Assembly (NCBI RefSeq): GCF_001642475.1
Contig: NW_019173974.1
Span: 62,001 to 126,000, forward strand
Direction: 5' to 3'
Length of the DNA stretch: 64,000 bases
From: Fonsecaea monophora
Taxonomy: Eukaryota > Ascomycota > Eurotiomycetes > Chaetothyriales > Herpotrichiellaceae
In this document: positions 10,550 to 21,957 of the stretch, one piece after another
Numbering within the stretch: the first letter of the stretch is position 1
Layout: each line of letters opens with the position of its first letter
Made by a program: the position numbers and the translations under genes
The notes under the pieces: generated by a model
What the model was told of the DNA's origin: nothing
Seen by the model: the letters and a program-made list of their open reading frames with translations, nothing else
Databases searched by the model: none

Positions 10550-12310
10550 ATGATGGGAGTGTCAGCGAAGATGCCAACTCTCATGTCTGTCATCGACCTC
10601 AGGGGCCCTGCCACTGGGGTTGAACAGTGTTCTCATCCACGAACGAGGAAAAGAAGATGGCACTCCAAGGTCTTGACTGGCTGTCTCCGATGCAAGCAGA
10701 GGCGAATCAAATGCAGCGAGGAGCGGCCACACTGTGCTCGATGCAGCAGAATGGGTCTACCGTGTCCAGGTTACAAGGTCCCTATAGCCCGCATTTTCGA
10801 GTATCGACCGCCGTCCGTCCTCCACTTCGATTGCGAGTTGGACAAAACAAGATACGAGTACTTCGTCCAAGTTGGGAGTAAGATTTTGGCGACATTCCAG
10901 CTCAACTCGATGCCCTTCTGGACACGCCTCGCACCCCAGCTAGGTCTTCGCCATGCTGCTGTTCGACACGGCTTGACTGCCCTGGGTGCTCTCCAAGCTC
11001 CCTTCCACAATATCACATTGGCGGCTGAAATGCAAGCACAACCACGTCCCGAGATCTCGGCGCTGGCCATGTCACATACGCACAAGGCAATACGCCTGGT
11101 TCGGACTGCCGATCCCGCAACATTGCCGACTGAGGTCTCGTTGACCTGCTGTTTGTTGTTTCTGGCGATGCAGTTCTGGATTGAGAAGACGTCTTCAGCC
11201 ACCATGCACATTATGGCGGCGTATCGTATCCTGCAAGAGAGGTTTGGCTCCGACGCATCTTCATGGGTCGATTCTCGGGACATGCCCCGCGATTTCGCTA
11301 CTACGTTTATTCCGTCGCTCAACGAGCTCATCAACCATGCCTGCACGTTTTCGGACGACTTTCCCCCGCCTGGGTCAGGTATCCCGGAAAACTATCATCT
11401 CGACTATGACGTGGGTCAGATATCCAACATTTCAGATGCGAGGAGCGCTCTTGATGGGGTCGACCGGCTCCTTAAATGTGTTTTGCGAGCAACCTCAACG
11501 CCTGGAACGTCACAATCCCTCGAAAAGAAGATTGTTCTGGCATTCGACTGTCTGGATCGCAAACTACAGGCACTGCACCACACGAATGTCCTCTCAGAAG
11601 ATGGGTTTGATTATGTCCACCTCTGCCTTCACCTCCGGGTGGCCAACGTAATGTTTTGGACGACTGGACAGCCTGACGAGACAGGGTTTGACGCATTTCA
11701 CGTCGACTTTGAGTTCATCGTGAGCTGGTGCCGGAAAATCATACATCTGGACGCTGCTGGTCCTCGAAGAAAGCAGAGCGTCTTGAGTCCGAGTCTTGGG
11801 GTCTTATCCCCTTTGTTCTTCGTGGCAACTCGGTGTCGAGAATCGAGGTTGCGTCACGAAGCGCTCAGCCTCCTGCACGATGCAGGTGTAAGTGAGAGGG
11901 GATGGACAAGCTGCATGGCCTTTGCCATTGCTCGTTTCGTGATCCATGAGGAAGAGCGTGGACTCCATGATCTCCTTGTTGGAGAAAACGCCGCGGATCG
12001 GCCGCATCGCCGGCTGAGATTGCACGATATCCAGGTCGATACTCCATCGAGAACAGCACACATCACATACTTTGTATTCGAGCAGAGCCACCAACTCAGA
12101 GCCCCCCACCCTCTTGAAACCCCTGCTCCCAAATCCAGGCCGAACAGTATCATTCAGTGCAAGGCAAGCATACCTTACCCGTCACACCCATCCGTCGAGA
12201 TTGATGGTGTGACCTGCCAGATGCCTCGGAAAGTATTTCAGGCCTGCGGATACTCGAGCATAACACTTTTCAGGCAGCGTTTGGGATGTCATTGTCCGCG
12301 CGAAGAATGA
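10550..12310 (+). CDS. Zn(II)2Cys6 transcription factor
   Basis: A single exon encodes 586 residues. A basic stretch (RTRKRRWHSK) precedes the binuclear zinc cluster, with Cys at 45, 48, 55, 62, 65 and 72 (C-x2-C-x6-C-x6-C-x2-C-x6-C). This is the Gal4-type DNA-binding domain. The rest looks like the fungal-specific regulatory domain (DUF3468-like) with helical segments such as FATTFIPSLNELINHACTF. Such proteins bind CGG-containing half sites in the nucleus. It is adjacent to a PhzF-like enzyme, and the P450 and transporter genes lie within 17 kb, so a local pathway regulator is possible. That link rests on position only. The zinc cluster starts 44 residues in, so the ATG at 10550 is credible. 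Confidence 0.9.
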   Translation: MMGVSAKMPTLMSVIDLRGPATGVEQCSHPRTRKRRWHSKVLTGCLRCKQRRIKCSEERPHCARCSRMGLPCPGYKVPIARIFEYRPPSVLHFDCELDKTRYEYFVQVGSKILATFQLNSMPFWTRLAPQLGLRHAAVRHGLTALGALQAPFHNITLAAEMQAQPRPEISALAMSHTHKAIRLVRTADPATLPTEVSLTCCLLFLAMQFWIEKTSSATMHIMAAYRILQERFGSDASSWVDSRDMPRDFATTFIPSLNELINHACTFSDDFPPPGSGIPENYHLDYDVGQISNISDARSALDGVDRLLKCVLRATSTPGTSQSLEKKIVLAFDCLDRKLQALHHTNVLSEDGFDYVHLCLHLRVANVMFWTTGQPDETGFDAFHVDFEFIVSWCRKIIHLDAAGPRRKQSVLSPSLGVLSPLFFVATRCRESRLRHEALSLLHDAGVSERGWTSCMAFAIARFVIHEEERGLHDLLVGENAADRPHRRLRLHDIQVDTPSRTAHITYFVFEQSHQLRAPHPLETPAPKSRPNSIIQCKASIPYPSHPSVEIDGVTCQMPRKVFQACGYSSITLFRQRLGCHCPREE

Positions 12311-12883
12311 CTGGACGCAAGAGCGTGTTGAAAGGGGTCTGGCGTGACCTTCAGTTGAGGAAAGTCAACGTGTCCATGATGGAGGTGAGGGTATTTCTTG
12401 TAGGTCCTGGTCACAGAAGCATGCCTTGTAATGGGAGTAAGCACCAGATGTTCAGATTCAGCGCGCGTATAAGGGTGTTCACTATAATTGCTGAGAGCAG
12501 GCCGTGTCTAATATGACACAAATCCATTGAGATTGGTTGTGCTTAATACCTGCCTGGTTAGGTAGAGGGGCAGAAGCGGTAAGGGGATATTGAACTATGG
12601 AAGGTTTACCGAGTCATGTCCGGACTAACCTTAATCCGACATGGCTACCTCATGTTCCGACACTTGATTAAGCTGATGTCGCACCTTGTCATCACAGAAC
12701 GCTGCTTGGCTAAAGTGCCAGTTTTGACGGTGGAGAGTGCTGCTGCTGGACGAAACCCGCAAAAATATCATGATCGAGGTTTTCTAACGGCAAAGAACGC
12801 GACGAGATCCGAGGCATATAACGTCTTGAAAACTTTTTGGTTTCTCCATCTCACTATCTCACATCAACCCGAGTGGAAAGAAA
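12311..12883. other. Intergenic, regulator to PhzF gene
   Basis: This spacer of 573 bp holds no supportable gene. It is somewhat AT-rich towards the PhzF start and otherwise featureless. Confidence 0.45.
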
Positions 12884-14441
12884 ATGGCGTCGGGCCCTCA
12901 TACCTTTGTCACCATGGTGGTATGTCTCCTTTTCATGCTCTGCGGAATATTCTCGTTTTTTGTTTTTTTTGACCACTGCGCTTCATTTGCTGCTGCGGTC
13001 AAGATGGCACGGAAGGGGGACGATGGGACGTGGGATGAATTTCCCAACTCGAACACTTCATGTTTCTCGTGTGCTCGTCCTTTTCCCAGAACAAATATTG
13101 CTTGAGCTTGTCTTCATTTCCAGACAAAACACCAAATGGCGCTTGATACTTTCGCGATTCCAATGTTTCTCATCTTGCAAAGTCCTTTGTCCGCGGTACT
13201 TTTGCTGTCACAGCGTTAGGAGACCCTCGAATATTGACGGGATACCGTCCTCTTTCTAGGTCTTTTCCCCTGAGAAATTCCAGGGAAACCCCTTGGCCGT
13301 CGTTTCCGTGCACGGGAACGCGCTCTCCCAAAAACGCAAGGCGCAGATCGCAAGGGAGTTCAAGTTCTCCGAGACGGCCTTTTTGCATGATGCTCCCGGT
13401 CCCGGTCAGCCCCGGCTACTGGAGATCTTCTCGGAGACTGGGGAGGAGTTGCCTTTTGCCGGTCATCCTGTAAGTCTCGCAACACGCAAAGCTGTGGCGG
13501 TGATGAAGATGGGATCCGACTGACACAACTTACCAGGTTATCGGAGCAGCATATTATGTGGGTTCACTATGGTCCTTCACCGAGTGTGAAAAGTGCTAAT
13601 CTTACCCCATCAGATATTCAGCTATCTCGAGAGAATGCACTACGGCGGCCCCGCCGATCGAGACACTCAAAAGCAGACCGCCATGCTGCTGACGAAGGCC
13701 GGCCGTATACCCATCTTTTTCAATCCTTACCGTCAAGTGGCTGCCTGCGCAGTCCCCTTCAACTTCCACATTCACGCTCATCGCGTTCCGATCAACAATA
13801 TCATCTCCACACAACCGCATATTCAAATCGTCCCGACAATCGACAAGGAAAGGGACAAGACCTTTCCTCTAGTCTCGATTGTCAAGGGCATGTCCTTTGT
13901 CCTCGTCGACCTCTCTGACAATGCCGAGATTTTTGGCGCCTTGCAGGCAGCCAAGTCGCCAGAGGTGGAGCTGGATGCTAAGTGGTCACCGAGTTTCGTG
14001 GGATGTATGTATTATAGAGTCCTCGCAAATTCGGAACAGCCTGGGGAACCAGCTATCCACAACATTCAAGCAAGGATGATTTCTCACGGCATTGAGGATC
14101 CGGGGACTGGGAGTGCGTGTTGCGCTCTGGCTTGTTATCTGGCATTGGGCAGCCCAGGCCCAGGTACTTCATCGGAGTCGGAAAAACCTGCGGAGGAGGC
14201 AGCGGGCAACGGAAAAGACGATTCCGAAATCGCAAAGAAAACAGAGGAACTGAAGCTGGGAGAGGCAAAGACTGAGAGGAAAGTATTTGGCATCCAACAG
14301 GGAGTAGAAATGGGGAGGCTGAGCACCATCGCAGTCGAGGTGGACGTCAAGACCAATGCACAAGGGAAGAAGAGCATCGCGAATGTGATTCTATCGGGCA
14401 GGGCGAATTTGCATCTGAAAGGGGAAATTCTGGGTTTCTAA
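12884..14441 (+). CDS. PhzF-like isomerase/epimerase family protein
   Basis: Four exons, 12884-12919, 13260-13469, 13537-13557 and 13614-14441, give 364 residues in frame. The N-terminus reads FVTMV joined to VFSPEKFQGNPLAVV, the PhzF opening strand split by an unusually long 340-nt first intron. The third exon is only 21 nt (VIGAAYY). The catalytic Glu is in FSETAFLHD (about residue 50), with the partner motifs GEELPFAGHPVIGAA and DPGTGSACCALACYL. A charged insert (about 25 Glu/Lys-rich residues, near TEELKLGEAKTERK) sits before the final domain strands. Relatives include PhzF of phenazine synthesis and yeast Yhi9. The substrate of the fungal proteins is unknown. The fold assignment is firm; the reaction is not. 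Confidence 0.9.
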
Positions 14442-16194
14442 TCTTTGTCGAGCACAAGCCATGGCACGGTGCACCGACTAGTGACAGGAGGGAAGGGGGT
14501 CTGCCCGCCTGGAGAACTGAGTTTTAGATTTCTCCTGGCGAGGTTGAAGTCGGATAGTATCGACGCCGAGGGTGAGCCAGCATGCCTTGCGCGGGTCGCC
14601 CAGATCCGTCTACGGAGCGAAGATGGTTCCGCCCACGTTGCAACGTTAATTGACAAGCTTTACGTGGCTCAAGTTATTGTGTAACGTGGGACTGAATACT
14701 GGTACTCCGTGCTTGCTTCATCTGAGCAGGGTGAAGCGAGAGCTTCAGCCGTTAGCCCTTGACGCAATCATGGGGTGGAGGACAGAAGGCGCTTCGATGG
14801 CCGTTTTCCGTGCTCTTACGAGGTACGAGGTAAGCCCTGAGGAGAACGGCCGCATCTAAGCCTTTTTCCCTCGGGGTTAACTCACTAAGGGGAAAATGGT
14901 CGAACGCTGGTTGAGGCGCTCGAACCATGGAGCGCTTCAAGCTGAGTCCGGAGAGTGGGCGATTCGGTAATCGGCACAAGCAAAGCTTGACCAAAGCTTG
15001 AGTGCGAGCCCCAGCAGTGTGACTGGCAGGGGGGATTTCTCACGATCGTGGAGTAGGTACTCCGTAAAGGCTAAGAGATGGCAGCCATGGTGCTTGTCAA
15101 ATGAATTATTTTTAGGAGGGTTGGGAAGAACGTGGTCTGGGCGGTTGCAGATGGCGGAATCGGGAAAGTACGAGACCCTCTTAGCGGAGGGGGTGGAGGA
15201 TGAAGTGGAGATCTTCATTACAGTTTAACCAAGGTACTAAAGGTACTAGAAGAAAGGCGGACATTGCAGGAGGAGGTTTGTGTTTTTGCTATTCAACCTC
15301 CAGATCCGTAATATGGAGGTTGGATGAGGGATTACTGGGAGGCAATATGACGTCGTCAGGAGAAGGGCAGGAGGTTCTAGTGATTCACCAAGACACGCTA
15401 AACGTGGCTGGCAGTGGTTTAGCAGAAATATCATCCCGAATACAGCTAGCTTCCGTATTTTATGGAACCTTGCTAAGACCTCAAACCACCAATTGGGTGG
15501 CCTCACTCCAGGCTTCGCTACAGCCGCCCGTTTCAGACACGCCTGTTTCCCTGGATTCTCCGACACGTCTCGAAACCCTCTCAGCTTCACCTTTGGTCCC
15601 ATCTCCATTCTCCCTTCTTGCCCGTCCTGTCTCGCCTCTAGGTGATCTAATTGTGTTTCTAAAACATTGGCAATGCTTGATCGCCCTCGCAACCACGCTG
15701 CGGCGCCATGTTGCGACCAACCTGTAACCTTCGAGGCTGGCACTATGCCCTCCCTGACCTGACGCACGGGGACACCTAGAGAGCCTCTTCTGTGTCATCT
15801 TCCATCCTGGAAACATTTGCAGCCTCAGACGAAATCACCATGGACCACACACCCATCTTGCCCCCCAACGACGTTACGGTCCGAAGAGACCTGAGACCTG
15901 TGCCAAGCAGAATGCATAAGAGGTCGGTTTTTCCTTCGCATCAATGTGTTACTTCTCTCCATCGTGGCAGTGCCTCTACATTCCTTTCGCAGCAATTGAA
16001 TTGCGACCGTTCCAAGCAGCTTTTTTTCTCTTCCAACGCACACTCCTTTTTTTCTGGTTCAGACCGCGTTGACCGCGAAGTCTCTCGTTCGATTGCTATC
16101 CCTCTGAAAATAACATCTTTTTTGATCCCGCACTCCCAAGTCCAAATTCCCAAAGGAAGGCTTGTTTGATATCACCAAACCCCAAACCGACACA
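14442..16194. other. Long intergenic stretch, ~1.75 kb
   Basis: No gene is supported. Two overlapping open frames (15200-15727 plus; 15246-15767 minus) run antisense to each other and have no recognisable domain. From about 15790 the DNA becomes pyrimidine-rich (TTTTTTCTCTTCC, CTCCTTTTTTTC), consistent with the promoter and leader of the strongly biased secreted-protein gene at 16195. A GGTACTAAAGGTACTAG direct repeat lies at 15234-15250. Confidence 0.4.
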
Positions 16195-17602
16195 ATGAAG
16201 ACATCTCAACTTTTGACCTTGGCAATTGCCACTTTCGGCCTCACGACAGGCGCCGTTGCTCAGCGAAACCGTGGTGGAAACAATGGCGGGAATGCCGGAG
16301 CTGCAACCACCACCGCAAACGCCGCGGCCTCTACCACTGCTGCAGCTGCAGGAGGCAACAATGGCAATAACGGAAACAACAATGCTGGTGGCAATGCGGG
16401 TGGTAACGCTGGCGGCAATGCGGGCGGCAACGGTGGTGGTGATGATCTTACCTTGCTCGCGAGCAACGTCCAAGCTGCTAGCAACTTCATCGGCAACCCC
16501 AATGCTCAACAAGCCAATTCCGATACGTATGTGTTTGCGTGATTCTCATTCTTGACCACTGAAGTGACTAACTCCCTCTAGTGATCCGGCCAACTTCATC
16601 AACTTCTGCACAGGCAAGACTTTGACCAATGGAACTCAGAACACCGCCGGGTCGTGTAACGGTGTGGTCATGGGAGATATTCCTTCCAACAACAATATGG
16701 TCTCGGCCATTGTTATCTTCCCTGGCCCCGGAGACGACTTGACCCCCAACCAATCTTTCGATATTCAAGTCCAATTGACCAATTTGGTCGCCGGTTCCTT
16801 CACCGATCCCCTCACCACTTACTATGCTGCTCCTCAAGAACTGCAAGGCGGCAACATTGTTGGCCATTGCCACGTCACTGTCCAGGATCTCGGCGACAGT
16901 CTGGCTCCCACCAATGCCCCGGACCCGAAAACCTTTGCCTTCTTCAAGGGTATCAATGACGATGGCAATGGAAGAGGTCTTCTTTCGGCCACCGTTGACG
17001 CTGGCCTTCCTGCTGGGTTCTACCGTGTCTGCACAATGAACAGCGCATCTAACCACCAGCCTGTCCTTATGCCGGTAAGTTCTGAAGACCACGCTTCTGC
17101 TTATAGAGAAGCAAAAGCTAATTAGAATTAGGTTGCCCAACGAGGTGCTCAAGACGATTGCCAGAAGTTCACCGTCGGCCAAGGCAACGGCAATGCGGGC
17201 GGCAATGCCGGTGGTAACGCAGGTGGCAATGCCGGTGGTAACGCTGGTGGTAACGCTGGTGGCAATGCCGGTGGTAACGCTGGTGGTAATGCCGGTGGTA
17301 ACGCTGGCGGTAACGCAGCCAGCTCTACCACTGCTGCTGCTGCGACAAGCACCGCTGCTGCAGGCGGAAACGGCAACGGAAATGGCAACGGCAACGGCAA
17401 CGGAAACGGCGCTGGCAATGGCGCTGGAAACGGTGCAGCTACCACCACGTCGGCCGCTTCTTCTATTGAAACCGGTGCAACTGGCTCGAACTCTACGACT
17501 GGAGGAAACACCGGATCTGGTCGTGGAGGCAGATTTGGCGGTGGCCGTGGCCGCTACGGCCGTGGACGCGGACGATTCGCCGCTCGAGACCTCATTGCAT
17601 GA
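16195..17602 (+). CDS. Secreted Gly/Asn-repeat protein, cell-surface type
   Basis: Three exons, 16195-16526, 16582-17074 and 17132-17602 (introns of 55 and 57 nt), encode 431 residues. A signal peptide is clear: MKTSQLLTLAIATFGLTTGA followed by VAQ. A Gly/Asn/Ala-rich segment is followed by a globular core of about 190 residues (FINFCTGKTLTNGTQNTAGSCN to GAQDDCQKFTVG) with conserved Cys and the block FKGINDDGNGRG..GLPAGFYRVC. A second low-complexity tail (GGNAGG units, then NGNGNG) ends in a GRGGRFGGGRGRYGRGRGR motif. The core is found in many filamentous fungi as an uncharacterised secreted protein. From memory, some database entries label it as a ribosomal protein, which the signal peptide argues against. 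No GPI-anchor signal is visible. A role in the wall or extracellular matrix is inferred. Confidence 0.85.
16381..16440 (+). repeat. Coding tandem repeat, GGNA units (N-terminal)
   Basis: Imperfect 12-nt units encoding Gly-Gly-Asn-Ala occur in exon 1 of the secreted-protein gene. The unit matches that of the longer array in exon 3. Confidence 0.85.
17190..17316 (+). repeat. Coding tandem repeat, GGNA units (C-terminal)
   Basis: About ten 12-nt units (GGCAATGCCGGT or GGTAACGCTGGT variants) encode Gly-Gly-Asn-Ala. A Gly-Asn dipeptide array follows at about 17362-17433. High similarity among the units suggests recent expansion and possible length variation between strains. Confidence 0.9.
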
Positions 17603-19152
17603 ATGTGATCCTGTCAATGTGTGATGACGCCAGAAAAACACCGAACCAAAAAGGGGGGGAACAGGTTTGTCTTGATCGTTCCCACATGACGCAGCATTTT
17701 TATCTCTTTACTTTCTTTTCTATGTCATAGAGTGTATAACCAGAATCCGTCTTTCTGCTTTGAGGAGAAGGGGTCAACAGACGCCAGGAATCGGTGAAGT
17801 GTGTTTTGGCGGGAAACGACGAAGCGAGAAAGCAACAGAGCAAAGGAGAAGCAAAAGTCGTTGGGTGCGGAACGACCACAGAACTCTGATTTGGAGGCGG
17901 GCGTGCGGGATCGAGCAAGACTCGCCAGGAAAATTACCCTTGTGCATTGTGGATAGCGGACTAGCCAGCAAGCTGAATTGAATCGGGAGACTCAGACCAG
18001 AACAAACCAGGACTCTTAATTCTTTCATTCATTCTATGGCCGCCGGCAAAAAGGGGGCAAAGTACATACCCGTACGAGTACTAGGTACACTTCGTGTGGT
18101 CGAGGCCTAGACTGGTTCTTCAGAAGCTCGCTTTCAACTCCCTGCCAGCTCTCGCCCAATCCATCCATGTGACGCGGTCGCTCAACCCCTTGAAACACCA
18201 ACCAGATCCTACAAGGAGGTCGAGTTCGTCTCAGAACACAGTCCAGTCATCTCGGCTCTGAGTGTCTCCGGTCTCGTCGTCCAAGAGTCCAGATGGTTTT
18301 AGTAGTCGAGTCTGCCGCACTTGTTTTGCAACTCTTTGTACCCGTCAATCGATCGTCGCCGTTGAGGGACATGATGATCGTGTCAAGGCAGGGTCCGGAC
18401 ATGGTTAAACCCATGCGGTATGCAACGGCGCTGAGACGTGGGAGAGTGATCGACAGCACATCTCGTCGCAAAGGTGAGGAACATGATGCTCCAGTGAGTG
18501 ACACGTCGATGGCCGGGACAGTCGTGATGACGAGGCACAGTGTGTGGTATCTTGTGATCAACCGTACTAACTGCGCAACTAACAAAACGGTCGAACGTAC
18601 CCCTACCCTCACCTGACGTCATTGGTTTGGTAGCCTAGTCGCCCAAAAATATCCTAGGGCACAAGTGGCATCCAAGCGGCACAACTGACTGACTCGTCAA
18701 GGTCGTGTCACCAACCACTGTGATCTCCATTTCAATCTTGGTGTCTTAACAACCTCTTGCTTGTGACTCCTGAAGCCCGTCAGGGAGGCCTGGGACCCCA
18801 GATGCACGCCGAGCACCGAGACCCACATCCCCGCATCGACCAGTCGTCTATTTGCGGAGTTGCTTAGGGGCTGGACGTCTTCGCAGAGTCTGTCAAGCCA
18901 ACATGTGTGGATTGCTCCGAGGTATGAAGTCGGTAGGACTATTTGAGCAAGGCGGCGAACATGGGAAGCACCCTCCGTACACTAGGTGACTCGGTGGTGT
19001 CGACAACGAACCCCGCCAGTCTTCTTGATGGGAACTTTGTCTACATATGGTCAGCATTTATCTGACCTTTGCTAGAGGGCAAATGCTCCTTTACAGGAGG
19101 GTATCTCTCTTGAGACTCCGGCCTCCATTCATCTGACAGGAATTACACAACC
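17603..19152. other. Long intergenic stretch, ~1.55 kb
   Basis: The stretch just after the secreted-protein gene is T-rich (TTTTTATCTCTTTACTTTC), consistent with its 3' end. A CRE-like octamer next to an inverted CCAAT lies at 18614. Opposed frames at 18247-18612 (minus) and 18293-18616 (plus) cover the same DNA and have no recognisable content, so no gene is called. Confidence 0.45.
18614..18625. promoter_or_regulatory. CRE-like TGACGTCA plus adjacent ATTGG
   Basis: The perfect palindrome TGACGTCA (18614-18621) overlaps ATTGG (18621-18625, reverse CCAAT). CRE octamers bind ATF/CREB-type bZIP factors in fungi, and CCAAT binds the Hap complex. The site is about 530 bp upstream of the P450 start. 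One such octamer per 65 kb is expected by chance, so function is only a suggestion. Confidence 0.35.
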
Positions 19153-21053
19153 ATGATCCTCTCCTTGAGCCAGATCGCTGCAGTGGGTACTGTGCTGGGG
19201 GTGGTGTCCCATCTGACATACTTCATCCATGGAGAACACCATCGTCAAGCATTTCAATATTTTGTGGCCTTTGTGACGTTTCCTATCATCGCCACCGGAG
19301 CGCAGCTCACCTTTGGGGTCCCTGTGGTGTTGGCTCTCCAGCAGACGGCCATCCTCTACACCACCTACCTGACCGGATTATACTCGAGCCTGTTCCTCTA
19401 CCGAGCTTTCTTCCACAGACTGCGCTCTTTTCCCGGCCCGTTTGGCGCAAGGTTATCGAAACTATGGCACGTGTGGAAGGTGGCTCCGCACGTTGACAAC
19501 TACAAGCATCTGACCAGAATGCACGAGAAATACGGGACCTTTGTTCGCACGGGTTCGTGGCAAAAACCTGTTGGGAAGTCGTCACCTGTTTGCTGATTGA
19601 TGTTCTCAGGGCCCAATGAAATCTCCACGATCCATCCCGATGCGGTCGAAGTCCTCTATGGAGCATCCTCCAAATGCACCAAAACCGCTTGGTACGAGGG
19701 CAATTCTGAGTTGACCTCGATGCATTCAACCCGGTCAAGACAATATCATGACCTCCGACGGAAAGCCTGGGCTCGAGGATTCACTCAGAACTGTAAGGAA
19801 GTGCTTGTGTTGTTACGCTTCTCTGACTAAACGTATCCCAGCACTACGAGAATACGAACCTCGCGTCGAACGGTACACCCAAAGCCTCGTCGAACAGATC
19901 CGCGCCTTTTCAGGGCAGCCTGTGAACGCCGCACAGTGGTTCAACTACTACAGCTTCGATGTCATGGGAGATCTGGCCTACGCCAAAGACTTTGACATGC
20001 TCAAGAGTGGGCAGAAGCACTGGGCCATAGAGATCCTCAACGCTGGGCAGCGCGGGATTGGAATCTTTGGACCTGTGCCATGGCTGTTCCTCATCCTCGA
20101 GAAGTTCCCACCCATCACCAAAGAGTTCCGAAAGTTCATCAAGTTCTGCGAAGATATGATGGAGGAAAGAATGAAGATGAAGGTCGGCAAACCAGACATA
20201 TCATCCTGGATCTTGCAGTCTCCTCCCATGACGGGCACCGGCTACAGCGAACGTGCCTGGCTCACTGGCGATTCACGGCTCATTATTGTGGCGGGAAGTG
20301 ACACAACTGCTGCGACGTTGACTCATCTTTTCTTCCATCTGGCCAAAGACCAATCTCAAATCGACCGCTTGCGGGAAGAGATTCAGTCCTTGAAGGGCGA
20401 CCTCCAAGCCTCAAAGTTGCTCACCCTCAAGCATTTGAATGGTGCAATCAACGAGGCGCTCCGGCTGCATCCACCTGTCCCCGGTGGGGTCACCCGGCTA
20501 ACGCCAGTCGAAGGCGTTACCGTGGGAGGTACCTATATTCCTGGCAACGTCAACGTGTGGGCACCACTATATCCTTTGTTCCGATGTGAGTTGACCTCCT
20601 CTGAATGTGAGAGACCGGCGCTGAAAATAAATTCCCTAGCTCCAGAATGCTATGTATATCCCGACGACTTCATTCCCGAACGATGGTAAGAGCGGCCAAA
20701 GATGGCTGCCAGGACACTCGACTAATGTCGTCATCAGGTATAGCAAGCCGGAATTGCTCAAGCGCGGCGACTCATTTGCCCCCTTCCTCATTGGTGAGCA
20801 GGAAGCCTGTTCTCATTCTTAATGCATCTGGATTGACACGTTCTCGCTAGGACCGTATTCTTGTATCGGCAAACAGCTTGCTTTGATGGAAATCCGCTCA
20901 GTGACCGCACAGATCCTATTGAATTTTGATGTTGCATTCGGTCCTGGAGAAGACGGAACCGCGCTGCTTGAGAAGACGCTGGATACTTTTACTCTAGAGC
21001 TGGCGCCCTTGAGTCTGTGCTTCACCCCGCGAAAGCAGGAGGCTGAAGCTTGA
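19153..21053 (+). CDS. Cytochrome P450 monooxygenase
   Basis: Six exons, 19153-19552, 19610-19792, 19842-20585, 20640-20685, 20738-20793 and 20851-21053, encode 543 residues. Introns are 49-57 nt with GT..AG ends. The N-terminus has about three hydrophobic spans (residues 1-85) before the Pro-rich hinge RSFPGPFGARLSKLW, so it is a membrane-anchored ER enzyme. The I-helix oxygen-binding motif is IIVAGSDTTAATL, ExxR is in NEALRLHPPVPGG, and the PERF region reads FIPERW. The heme loop is FLIGPYSCIGKQLALMEIR: the Cys ligand is present, but the usual Arg/His two residues before it is Tyr, a variant I believe is frequent in fungal families. The substrate is unknown. The proximity of a regulator, a PhzF-like enzyme and a transporter suggests an accessory pathway, but only by position. 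Confidence 0.93.
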
Positions 21054-21957
21054 AGAGACGGGAAGTCTGGAACGTGTCAGGACCAGAAGATTGCTGCCAC
21101 GTCGGACCTATATTCTCCAGAAGTCGGAAGTTTTTTTTTTCATGAAGATATGATGATGCATCCAATTTCTTCAGTTAGACTTGGGACGGGTCCGTACAAT
21201 TGACAAATGCCGTACTGATTGATGCCTACCATATGTGTTGTTGGTCGCCTCAACGAGTGAGATTTCCCACCCAAGCCCTCCGCATCTCAAGATTGAAGCT
21301 ATCGCCTCACATTTTCCCATGCTTCAGCCTATGCTCTAAGGATTTATCAGCATTGATTAGAAAATCTGAGTGGTACCCCCTTGTTGAAACTGGACCTTTC
21401 AGCGGTCCAAGGCGCGTGGTAATGAAGCTCCAGGCACCGCCAGGCAGAAAGACGGAGAATACGAAGGTGCAGGGGATTGAGAGGCACGCACGCCAGATCA
21501 GCTGACGGCGCGTTTTGTAGATCTCGAGTGTCTACCAGTAGTACCAGGCACAGTTTCGTCAGAGGAGACCCTGAGCCAGTGCGGGAATGGAGGGGAATGA
21601 GAGCACCGCTTCGTTCGTATCGCCGGACAATGCAATACGTCGGCAACGGGGTAATTTCAGCCCAGGTGCCTGGGATGCATGCATTTGCGTGCCGCTGTAT
21701 ACGACGACCAGGGATTAGTTGGTCAAGAGAAAAAGGGTGGAAGGGTGCCAGGGGGATTGAATATAAAGAGCTGAGGTGGAAGGTGAGTTGGGTTGGGTTC
21801 TGCTCCCTGTGACTTTCTTCAGTGAACAAAGTGTGAGGACAGCAGCTCATCTATCTCGTCCACAAGCCTCAGACCAGTCTCTGCTATTACTCATTGCAGG
21901 AACGCACGTCGTGTTGAAACCCCCCCAGCAGTCTCGTCAGTAGAAGAGAAGATCAAA
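21054..21957. other. Intergenic, P450 to DUF899 gene
   Basis: A T-run near 21130-21140 probably belongs to the P450 3' region. A TATA-like element lies at 21762. The antisense frame 21347-21850 has no domain and is not called. Confidence 0.45.
21762..21767 (+). promoter_or_regulatory. Candidate TATA box of the DUF899 gene
   Basis: TATAAA in the context TTGAATATAAAGAGC lies about 195 bp before the ATG at 21958. The spacing allows a leader of roughly 150 nt. The call is based on sequence only. Confidence 0.4.

Noticed and set aside
15200..15767. Overlapping 175-codon plus and 173-codon minus frames
   Set aside because: They cover the same DNA on opposite strands, lack domains and splice signals, and have no clear promoter.
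16568..17641. 357-codon minus-strand open frame rich in Ser, Ala and Val
   Set aside because: It mirrors the GGNA/GN repeat gene on the plus strand, which has a signal peptide, introns and a conserved core. Low-complexity GC-rich repeats open antisense frames by composition.
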